Origin: Temnopleurus reevesii
Lineage: Eukaryota > Echinodermata > Echinoidea > Temnopleuroida > Temnopleuridae
Assembly (NCBI GenBank): GCA_036244855.1
Contig: BQKZ01002897.1
Coordinates: 11,601 to 75,600 of the forward strand
Direction of reading: 5' to 3'
Length of the DNA: 64,000 nucleotides
The notes beneath the pieces were generated by a model. That model did not search any database, was not told the origin of the DNA, and saw nothing but the letters and a program-made list of their open reading frames with translations. Position numbers and translations under genes: made by a program. Shown here piece after piece: positions 27,922-39,900 of this stretch (the first letter of the stretch is position 1; the number at the start of each line of letters is the position of its first letter).

Positions 27922-30900
27922 TTGGGTACATCTTTGTAAACTGGTGGTCCGCTAGTAGGCAAGCACTCACAAATATACAAAGTAAACAGCACGACTCAAC
28001 CATTCAATAAAAACTTTTCAATTTGAAACACTAAAAAATGGGGTAAAAAATTACACAAGAGTGCTTCACATCATTACAATTGCACACTGAATTTGCAGAA
28101 GGGGTGTGCTATTACACTGACGCTAGATCTGTTAAGAGTTATTTCTGAAAATATGGGAGAAATATTCAGTTAACAGCGTGCAACACATGCAATTCAAATA
28201 CAGAACACAAGTCACCAAATCAAACAAAACACAAGGATATCAAACAGACTTGAAACAGCTAGGTAAAGAATCAAAATGAAAAAAATTCAGCATCTAGTTA
28301 AAATGAAATGAAAATGGGAACCTAAATCAAAATGCATAAGCAGTCACATGACGTCCTAGGAGTAGTAGCATGCAACATGCATGTAAAACTAAAGATGGCA
28401 ACGATCGACCATCGAGGGCCGGCCACAAAAAGTTCCAACAAAATCTCCGGGAGCTTGGTACGACTGGGACGAGTTCTGAACTCACGCCGACCAACCGCGA
28501 TGGAGGGATGGAACGTACCTGTCGGTGACGAAAAGCATCGCAGCGCTGCTTAAACTTCCAGCCCAGCACGAAGAAGAGCAGGAAGAAGAGAAAACAGCTG
28601 AAGAAGACTATGAGGAACTGGAGCAAGGTGAACATCAGTGTGGGAAGGATCAAGAACACCTGTTGGCGGGGTACCGAAAAATCCCAGGGGGAGAAGAAGT
28701 GGGAGCGTGGAGAAAAGGGGTAAAATAATGGAGGAAAAGTTGAGATGTATGGACCAAGGGCATGAAAGTGAAATATAATTGGAATAATATATTAATTTTT
28801 TTTATGAAATATATCTCTTCCAGATACATCAGTGTGGGAACAATCAAGAAAACATGTTGTCGGGGTACAAAAATTCCCAGGGGGAGAAGAAGTGGGAGCA
28901 TGGAGAAAAATAGGTAAAATGGAGGAAAAGTTGAGGTATATGGACCAAGGGCATGCAAGTAGAATGAAATTGTAGTAAAATATCAATTTTAGGATGATAT
29001 ATAGCTACTCCATATGCATAAGTGTGAGAAGGATCAAGAACACCTGCTGTCGGGGTACCACAACCTGGGGGAAAGATGAGGTAAGCATGGAAAATGGGGT
29101 AACAAAGGAGGAAAAGTTGAGATGAATAAATCCCCATGGACCAAGGGCAGAAATGTGAAGGGGAAATGGAATAAAATATGGGTGGAATATATCTGCTCCA
29201 GTCATAGCATTGTTAGAGGGATAAAAACACTTGTTGTGGGGGTACTAAATCCCGGTGGCAAAAAAGAGGAGTATGGAAAAATGCGAAGATAAAGGAGGAA
29301 AAGTTGAAAAGTATGTATCTGCTGAGAAAACCAATGCCATGGACCAAAGCTGAAAATTGGTGTGAGAAATGTATTACAAATACCCTTGTTGTGGGGGTAC
29401 CAAATCCCATTGACAGACAAGGGCAAAATGGAAAGATGAAGGAAATAGTCGAAATGTATGTACCTGCTGATAAAACCAATGCCGTAGACTAGGGAAAGGT
29501 GAACTTCAGCATGGAAAGTATTTAAAAAAAAACTTGTGGGGGTACCAAATCCCATTGGCAGACAAGGGGAGCATGGTAAAATGGGGAAATAAAGAAAGAA
29601 AAGTTGAAGTATATGTATCTGACGATGAAAACCAATGTCATGGGCCAGAAATAGGTAAATTTCAGGATGGGTAGGAAAAAAAACTACTGTTGTGGGGGTA
29701 CCGAAACCTGGTGGAAGGGAGGGGCGAGCATGAAATGGGGGAAATAAAAAGCTAATGATTATATGTAGATGAACCTGATGATACTTCTAAAAATCTACTT
29801 CACCTGTATTAATGTAATTTTTCTGATTGTCACAAGATGAAGATGATTGAAAGATGACACAACCAGTATAGGCATCAAAGAATTTTTCTACTTTCTACTG
29901 AAAAAGAGGAATAGCGCTTGATTTCTATCCAATGTTTGACCGCTTAAATTTTCTCTTCATCTAGCCCTTGTATGCCAATGTTGAGGTCCAGCATTGGAAA
30001 TTATTCCTTTCAAGAATTAAACGATAATCAAAACCTGCTATTAAAAAGAAAATTATTAATCAAAAAGGAGATGGAGAGAGAGAGAGAAGAAAATACTGCT
30101 GCATAACTCTTGACCACGGTGATTTGCCAATAAAGAAAAGATTATTTAAAATGGAATAAAACAAGAATTGCAAAGTGCTAATGATTTTCAAAACCACACA
30201 ACACATCTGCAACAGAAAATAGACAATTAACTTGTTAGTGTTGGCATAGAATAAAAACCACATCAAACAAGATTAAGAGAATATAGGTGCATTTGATTAT
30301 AAAGGACAAAAGTGCAGAATAGCGACTGAGAGAAAGCGACGCAAGGGATTGGTTGGTTAGTTTGTTTGTTTTTTTAGAGCAAGAAGCACAAGGGATATTG
30401 ATACAAAACCTTTCAGGAAAACCCATTCCTCAGAGACGAGGACATTTTCAAGTGAGTGGGGGGCTTACCTGCCGATCACGGCGCGACACCAAACAAGTTT
30501 GGATTCGGACACCCACAAAAAATAGGAGCAGAGTAATAATGAAGGCACCAAGAGCTGCGGCTATGTAATGAAGAAGTTCTGGCTGAATATCCACATATAA
30601 AACCTGATGCGTTAGCGGATGTGTAAGGCGTTGGGGGGTAAAAGGGAGAGGGGTGAAAAGACAAATCATATTTAAACTTGAAATGACATCTTTCAAATTG
30701 TCAAACAATGCTGGTATATCATGAAAAGCTCTTGGATGTCCTCAAGATGGGGAATGTAAGATGCATTGGGCAGGGGGAGGGAGGAGGAAGATGACAAAAA
30801 TATATGGGGACAATAATATTTTTTTTTCATATCGAATAACAACGCAAATTGCTTGTAGTCTCGAATCATGCAGTTAAGATTGTGCACAAGACTCTTGCAA

Positions 30901-33900
30901 ATTCAAAAAGTTATTAGTATTCAAGAAGAAGAGTTCTCATATGCAAATGCTGTGCAGGAATATAAAATAAAGAACATTCGCTATGATACAACTCTGGAAC
31001 GCTGGGAGACAAAACGTGCCATGCATTCTCCCATGATGCACCACCCCAGTGTGTTGCTAGGCTGGGCAAGCCCGGGTGCAGTACGCTACCTGTCTGAGGC
31101 GACGGATCTCGAGGTGCTGGTAGATGCGCCATGTGAAGGTCATGAGACCCAGGAGAAGAACCATACATGATACAAACACTATAAGAGCTTCAAGAACGTC
31201 CTGAAAGTCCCCACTGTACTGCAGGGGAACCTGGTGATTTAAAGTTGAAATATCACTGAATTCCTTCATAACTCAATCATTTTCAAAACTCTCTGCTACT
31301 GTAGGTACAATTGGGAACTGGTAGTTCACAGAAGTTTGATGGAAAGTTGATATCAATTTCGATGTGTCAATCTGTGCAGGAATAGTTAACTCCCTCCCAG
31401 CTAGAGATTCAACTTTTAACACTTACATGGTTTTGTTTGCATTTTTGCACAACTACACACCTCTAGGGAAAGCAACCTTTTTTGTGTAAACCTAGGGAGT
31501 ACACACAATAGCCAGAGCCTACTTTCTATTGTTTGCAGTGCCTAAGCTGGTGGCTTGGGCAATGTAACCCCTACCTTAAGAATAAATGCAACACAGAAAG
31601 GGTTAAGAGAAATTCAGGATCAAAATCTCTATAGATAGCCATATTGCTCCCATAATATCACGGAAGTTTATCAAGTCATTCAAGAAATACAAGCCTATAC
31701 CTTGGCTTTCGGATGTTTGCAAAAACATCATTAAAGAGTGAAGCAAACTTTCTCAATAAAATTAATCAAGCACACTATATACATTTTTGAAGACAGAAAA
31801 TTACAACTTTGCAAAAACATTGCAATCACAATAACCATCAAGAAATAATTAATAAACATCCTCTCTTAAACTTAAACATACATGACATCCCTAAGCACAA
31901 TTGAAACAATCTTTATATCATGTAAATGTCATCAATAGGTTTGGTAAGATAGAAAACTTGTACAAATGATAACACTAAAATTTGAATACTAGTACAAAGT
32001 CCAGAGAAGCTACATGTAAATTGTATGTCTTTCTACAGTCCCTTTCCAGTCCAAACATATTGTCAGCACTGTATATCAAGGTCTCAATATATTCCCCTTT
32101 TTCCTATAACTGTCCTTTTCACTGAAAAAAATGCTACTAAGTAGGATAAAAATCCTTCATATCTGTAGCTCTGCAGCCCATATGTGAATACCGGTTTGTA
32201 AAATGAACAGACATTTGGAAGGCTGATACACATAATATTTGAGCATTCTTGATTTAAAGCAATCTCCTTTGTCATCTTCACTTTACTCTAACAACCCTAG
32301 AGAGAAAAAAAAATCCCAGCTTACCGATGTTTCCAATTGTGAAAAGACAATTCAAGCAAGACAACAAAATACATAGTTGATGTAATAATCATTTTACAAT
32401 CAAGAGAATGTATGATAAAGAGGAGAGAAAATAGTAGAAAAGGAAGTTAGTATAAATGAGCGTTTGATTGTTAGTCATCCGATGTTCACAAATACTGGAA
32501 GGAGAATATATTTATCAGCAGCTATCAGTAGGATGGAATGATAATTATTGATGGAGTTTTATTTCTATCCTAGATGTGGGGCCTGCAACATTGAAGTGAC
32601 TTGTCGACCTTTGGTATATTCTAATTTGCCATTAATATGGTTCACACTTATTGCAGAGACCTTATGGTTTCAGAAACAATGACATTCCCACAGAAGCTTA
32701 TGCGTGCAGCGCAAAAGGCAAGTCGCCAGGGTGAGTTTGTACAAGTTGTCTTCTCACCCTCTCGTGCGAAAAAAGGCACCCAGACGAGTTTGTAAAAATG
32801 GCCTTCTCCCTTTTTTGTCCGAGGCAAGGTATAAAGGCAAGTTTGTACAAGTCGCATTCTTGCTTTCTTCGTCCTACACAAGGCACCAAGGCAAGTTTAT
32901 ACAAATCGCCTTCTCGTCTTTTCAACCAAAACAAGGTTCATTGTTGGGGCATTGAACAACTCGCCTTTAAAATGCCATAAAAGCTTCCGTAGGAGACTTT
33001 CTTAGATTCTGAAAGGCTAAGGTTTAACATTTAAGTAAGAACCCAACTATACATGTAGTCTTACAATCAATGAAAATTGTAGTTTTGGTTGTACATGTAT
33101 CTCCTATGTTACAGGCGCCTGTTTCAACACACCAAACAGTTTGGTTGTAAGATGAATCACCATCACGCGTGATGAACAGAGGAAATGGAAAGGTAGAATG
33201 TGAAAACCAAGAAGAAGAACAAGAAGGGGTAGAAGAAAAAGAAGAAGAAGAAGAAGAAGAAGAAAAAGAAGAAAAAGAAGAAAAAGAAGAAAAAGAAGAA
33301 GAAAAAGAAGAAGGAGAAGGAGAACATGAAGAAGAAGAAGAAGGAGAACGTGAAGAAGAAGAAGAAGAGGGAGAAAAAGAAAAGAAGAAGAATGAGAACA
33401 TAAAGAAAGATGAGGCAGAAGAAGAGAAGGTGGAAGAGAACAAGACAAGAGGAAGAAGAAAAAGAAGAGGAGAAATGAAAAAGAAGACTGAGAAGAAAAA
33501 ATGCCTATATCCCCACCTTTAATTGGCAAAGGCACAAATAGAAAACAAAGAAACACACATGGAAGGACAGAGGGGAGAGATAAAAACTCTAAAAATGAAT
33601 GAATTTTTAAAACAGTTGCTTTAATATTCAGAAGTAGTTAGATGCCTACATCAGAAACAAGTTAGAAGCCAGCAGCAAGGGGCTCTACCCAGTCGATGAC
33701 ACTTACCCTCTCCCCCTGCCTGCGCATGTAACAGTTATGGCACAACCTGCCGAAAAACGCTCCGCAGGACACAATTACAATGATGGCCATCACGACCAGG
33801 GCAACGGCGAAGAGAACAAAAAACGAGCGCGAGTCGGAAGGATGGTCATCATCGTAGCCGTATTTGTCTTCCTCTGAATCCGAATGTTCTTCCGAGTCGC

Positions 33901-36900
33901 AGTCTATGGTTTCTACACAAATCTACCAGAAGGAGTATCCAAATAATGAAATGGTACAAATGGGAAGTTTTGTGGGTTCATTCTCATCACAGGTAAATTC
34001 TGTAAGTCCCGTAGGTTTTGCGCATTCAAAAGCCTTACACGTAATTCCCAGAAATGCATAATGTTTTCATGATAAATAACAAAGAGTAGGTTATTTGGGG
34101 TGATGGGGTCACCAATATGTGTAGACTTTTCATAAAGTTTTTGAAGTAAAAAATGTTTAAAACAACATATTTTTTAAGGATATGAATAATTTAAAATCTA
34201 TTGGCACAAAACAGAAGGAAATCTTTCAGAAGATTGTTTGGAAAAAATCTAAACGTAGAAATATTGTGATGTAGGAGACTTGATTGACACAAAACAAGAA
34301 GGATGAAAGTGCATGAGAGAAACTGGAAGGAAACAAACAGGACAAAACTCATTTGTGACCCGGGATGGGATGGTGATCCAAGAAGACATATTGAAATTGA
34401 TGAAGGATTTGACGAAGATGTATTAATAATTAAAGTTACATAACAAATATCACAAAGTTGTTCTTGACAGAAAGACAGAAGGCATCATCAAACATCTCTC
34501 AACTGTGGGTTTACAAATAAAAAGTCCTGATATTATCCAGTGCATCAATAACTCAATCTAAAACATCAGCACGAATTGGTGGCAGTTACGAGAAAGAGAC
34601 CATGACGAAAGAAGTAAAAAAAAAAAAACCCCGCTTGTAACAATAAGACTACCATACTTGGAATCTAGTTTGTGTACATTACTTGTTGCTAGGTTAGGCA
34701 AGCCTCGAACAGGCGTTAAGGTTGTAAAGAACAACCTTTGTGTTTGGGGTATACATAAAATTTGCATCTATCATTAGATCCGTCTATTGGACATTCACTT
34801 CAATAGTGCAAAATCCTTTTTCACTCTAACCAGCATTGGAAACAGCATGTGGGAATGATTGATATTAAAAAGTCAAAACAAAGCCCATTTTCTGAACATA
34901 TATTATGCTTTTATGCTTTTATGCATTTTCTTGCAAAATAATCTGGCAAAAAATTTGTATCTACAGCTTTGAGCATTTTTTCTAAGTTGCACTTCTGTGA
35001 ACATTCATTTTATGGCCAGTACCAAAACAAGATATTACGTTGCATATTGAGATGACCACATCAAGCAAATCATCCATTTGACTGAATTCCACTTGGTCTC
35101 ATATTAAATTCATCAGACAAATTTCATTCCATACTGCAAGATATTAATCGCTATCTTCTTATCTCCATCTACATGTTAGTGGACAATTGGTAGGAATAAA
35201 CCCTTGGATTCGATTCTGGCTCTAAGCAATGACCGCATAATTATGAGATACTTTGTTTCAGGCGCAGTTGGGCATTTATATCTACAAGCTGCACTCTACT
35301 CGTACAAGTAGTTAAATTATTTAGATCAATGCGACTGCAAGAAAATAACTGACCATGTTAATACAGTAAATAACCATGACGATAGCCACGGAGAAAGAAA
35401 CAATGAAGGGGTTCCCACAGAAATTGGAAAAAAAAGAAAAAAGGAATTCTATGACTTTTCCATGACTTTTCCATGACTGAATTGCTTCTCCCCATGACTT
35501 CCTTTCTGGCAGGAGTTTAAAATCCCAAACATGATAAACACAGATGAATGTGCATCTTACAGAGAGGACATTTTTGCAAGGGCAAGACAGCGAAATTCGC
35601 AAAAATAAAACTACCGCCAGAATTTCAGCCTATACAATATTGAGAGAAGGGATGACATAGAAAAAAGTGCAAAAGAATCCATAAGAGAACAGAATGAAGT
35701 GTAAAGAACATTGATGGAGACATTGAAAGAGAGAGGAGAAAAGAAAGGAGGATGAGATTAGAGGGAGGGATGAATGATGAAGGGGATGGATGGGAGGAAG
35801 GGGTGAGATGAAGGCAAAGGAAAGAGAGAAAGGAAGAGATTGAACACAAATAGGAATGCAGGTAGGGAGAAGTTAACAATCATGAGAAATGAACCCCCAA
35901 ATATAAACACCAAAATGATGTGAAACAGTGAGAAAAATTACATAAAGAGAGAAGGTTGAAAGAAAAAGAAAGGGGAAAAGTATTCTGAGTTTGAAAATTT
36001 TATAACAAAAGTGAAATGGAATGTAACAGAAAGATTAGGAGAGAGAAAAGAGGTCATACAATGTATAAGGAAGAAGAGAGAATGAAGAAATTTTTATAGA
36101 AATAAAGATAGAAAGATAGAATAAAATAGCATGAGGGGAGGAGAAGGAAGAGATAAAAGAGGGAATACAGTATTAGTCAAATACCAAACATGGATGATTA
36201 TTCACGCTATATTAAGTCATATAAGTATGCCTCTAGGAGGTTAATACAAAAACGCCTTCTTCGTAACCTACGGGACTTACGGGAGTGCCCACATTTCGTG
36301 AGCGGTACAGGTCGCAACAAATCCTGGTCATGGACCCAATGCAAGACGCCAATATGATCAACGACATCACGCTAATCGTGATGTCGAAACTAGCAAAATT
36401 GAACGAAAGTCTCCAAATGTTGCCTCCGATTGGGGTTTGTGTGCAGCTGGGGGAATCGGTTAACATAATTGCTGCTGTTGTTGTTGTTGTTGGCATTCCG
36501 GTAAGACCTGTTTGATATTGGCTAATGGATGCACACCCAACCTATAATACAAAGTGAAAGGTGGTAATGACGATAATGATATTTTCTCTTGCCCACAACA
36601 AATTCTATTCGACTAAAGGAAAAAAATCTGTGCCAAGTCAAAAGTGATAGTCAAAGCAGCAACCGTTAAAGTAGCACCAGATCGACGTAGAGCACAGAAC
36701 AAGGCTTTACAAACTCACTTGCTCGAAGCCTGAAGCAACAAAATCGAGCCATCAGGCAAACAAATGGAATGGATACTTGTCTGATTGGGCAAATTATGGT
36801 TTCACAGTCCAAGAACTATATATTCTTGACTGCAAATTAATTTCCTGTGAGTAGGCCCCACCCAGTTGCATGATCTACAATTCGACCAACTTCCATGACA

Positions 36901-39900
36901 CCTCGGCCTACTAAGATGCTATGTATGCGTGTGCAGCAGTTTTGTTCACTTACCGGGGGTATATAAATAGATTTTTGGGCAACAGAAATTGGTCTTCGGT
37001 CAAGTGATTCAAAAAGTCACTTGCCCAACAGAGCAAATGGTTCATAAAATTCTCATAGCACCCTGCAGAGTAGCAGCAGCTCTCATCTTTTAATGGCTTT
37101 CAGTATGACAAGGGTGGCTGGAAATCTAACCATGGCCTCCTGGTTTTGAGGCAAGCACTCTGCTGAACATCCAAATAAATTTGTCAAGGAATGATTGTTC
37201 CATGTAAGGAATTTATCACAATTATTGAAGAAGATAACAGACGGATAACTAGAGAAGAATAACAAATAATAACCCCACATTTTCGGAAGACAGAATTACT
37301 ACTTTTCATTTATACATGTATCATTCTCCAGTGCAGAATTTAAATACATAGAAAAACAGACAACTTTGAAATAGCAGTGAGAGAGTGAGAAATAAATGAA
37401 TTACTAAAGAAGGAGGCAGAGAGAAAGAGGACACACTGACCATAAATTCAACAACTATTGTATGAATATTGCAATGGGGGTAATTTCCTCTCAATAATTG
37501 CAGCTACATATATGTCCATTGTGTATGGCGTAATTTTGGCATTGAACAGTCAGAACTTTATTTTTGCTGATCCAACACCTTGTTTCATTTTTCAACTTCA
37601 TCCTCATGTTTCCAGGGAACCTCTGTCATGTCAAATATATTGTCAAAAACTATATCGATACTGCACACATAAATCAGAAAGCAGTAACATGGAAAATCAC
37701 ATTGAAAGAGCGTCTGAATCAATCTGATATATATTTCTATATGAATAAAGCCTGTTTGGAAAACGATGTTGAATAAACCTAAGACCAATTAAGACAATGT
37801 CCATTACTTTTGAAACAAATATGGAGAGCAGAAAATACAAAAGAAGATAGCGAACATTTCCAAGAAAACTTCAATGACTGAAAATTTCAGAGCCAATAAC
37901 GAATAAAAATAGATGCTGTCAGTTGCCATGTTACAAAAATAAAATATCTCCAGCATTGCAGAACCTGATTCAACAATTTCTATTCATAAAAAGATTTATA
38001 TTATATGGATGAAAATGACTGCAATGGATGTAACATAAAGCCAGGAGGAAAAAAAAATATTAAAAATCTTCAGAGCTCTGGAACACGTACTTCATTAGCT
38101 GGGAAAAAAAGAACATGATTACACACTTTTCTATATTATGAGATAACAATGCATATACACATATATTTGAAATGGATCAAAATAAATGAATGAAATAAAT
38201 CTATTAAATTTCAGAGAACAAACAAAAAATCAAACAATTACATTTATCAACAAACGCTTCCTACAGCATTTTAAAGCAAAATGAACCTTTTTTTTAAATA
38301 CGATTTTGACATTGCTTGTTTTTCAAGTCAAATAAAAAATCATGCACTTTTTTTTTGTGTCACTTGGCTTATTTTTTGTTCACCATCAGATTGTAAATCA
38401 AGGGCCAAATACAATGGGGAGGTAAAAAGGAAGGGTTTTATAAAAACCTACCGGGGTAAATTAATTAGGAAGTCAAAATGCAATATTCAGATAAATATCA
38501 GGTCACTAACAAATGGGAATTATGGCATGTAAAAAATGCTGGATCAAACTATGTAGGCAGGGGTGTATTGAAATTAAGGTTCTTGCAAAATAAAGCAATG
38601 ACTACATATTTTCTGATGTTTGGTGATTGTTTAATTGTATTCAATTTTGTATCTTTTAATGTGTATAATTGTTTGGGAGTAACCAGCATGATTACATTAA
38701 TATATTAATGAATTGTTAGGGGCTGTGTTTTTAGAAAAAATCACAATTTAACCGTTGAACTAATAATTCATTAATTTCAGGTTAAAAAAAATCTTTCAAA
38801 AAAAAAAAATACAAGAATTTTACAAACTGAGCTATAAAGTGTTTTTAAAATATAAATTTCTAGATTATGAAAAACAACAAGTCCTCAATTATCAACTCTA
38901 TGATTATATCAAATTTTAAACCATTTTGCTAAAATCATGGTAAAACTCTTAGAAATCCATTTCAACCCTATCAAATGTGTCTCTGAAATATATATAATTT
39001 TGCGGTGTAATGCCTTTTCATAAAAAAGGCAAATACATATTTTTTACTTTCAAAGTGACCTGTCGCAACCCAGAGAGGGAGCCGTTAGAGGTGTCCATGT
39101 TTACTGTCACTTGCATTTTGGAGAAAGGCAAAGGAGATAGTACCCAATAAAAGGCAAAAAGCCATTCTTAGCAATGCGAGATATTGCTCGGGGCTACGAA
39201 CTTGGTATCAGACGTCCATGCTTTCTGAACATGGCATGCTTCGCAGTACAGCATACATTTTCAGAGCTCCCTCTATTGACTGCGATGGGGCACTTTGATA
39301 ACGTTCCATGAACTTCAACAGAAACACCAATCAACACAGAATATGAATTACAGTGGAAAGTCAGGATAATGAGGTGCTTGGGACCATCAAAAATACCCTA
39401 TTATAGCAGAGTTTAAAAACAGGTTTTTTACCTCTGTATATCAGTTATTTTGCTCCATCAGATCTCTTTATATCAAGTTTCCACTGTAGATGAGTCATTG
39501 GAATGTGATAAAGCAAACTGCTGGACCAAATGATTACTCATGAAAGAAAACTTGGCTACAAAGGCCTTATACTCAATTCCTTCATTCAGGAATCAACAAA
39601 CAAATTTATATGGACCTCATCAAAATTCTGTAATGTTTGGCGGTCCTGGGAGGTGTTTCACCAAGATAAGAAAGACTTTACGCACGACTTTACTTTCGAC
39701 TGGTATCCCTTCTTGTGCGTAATAATTCATAATAGCATGTCCATTCAGCGAAAGAATTGATACCAATCGATCTTAAAGTCGTGCGTAACTTTAAGAACGT
39801 CTTGGTGAAACACCGCCCAGCATTACGGAATGCCCAGCATATTGATGTGAAAAAAGAATGTCTCTGACCTTGAATGACATGGGTGTTGTGAAGTTTGAGA

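Larger units (their letters stand above)
31231..33706 (-). other. Intron between TM-b and TM-c
   Basis: No coding exon found. It contains a four-unit tandem repeat at 32690-32945 and a GAA-rich tract at 33185-33500, which is UUC-rich in the transcript and lies about 200 bases downstream of the TM-b donor. Confidence 0.6.

Noticed and set aside
27812..28003. Threonine/histidine-rich minus open frame
   Set aside because: It is the translation of the CA/GT microsatellite.
28650..29555. Several overlapping minus-strand open frames with repeated QVFLI, PPGIF and PWS words
   Set aside because: They are reading frames through the TM-e acceptor minisatellite; only 28519-28659 has both splice sites and a full helix.
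32648..32955. Repeating LYKLA open frames resembling a small repeat protein
   Set aside because: Both strands and several frames are open because of a 60-base tandem repeat; no splice sites or homology recognised.
33104..33556. Long glutamate-rich (+) and serine/phenylalanine/leucine-rich (-) open frames
   Set aside because: They are translations of a GAA/TTC microsatellite in several frames, with no splice or start context.
35321..35602. Hydrophobic minus-strand open frame ending FIVSFSVAIVMVIYC..., a possible seventh transmembrane cassette
   Set aside because: It lies in a dispersed repeat (GGGTTCCCACAG, CCATGACTTTTCC words), lacks a good phase-0 acceptor, and has no basic [KR]-[VFIL] tail before a donor.
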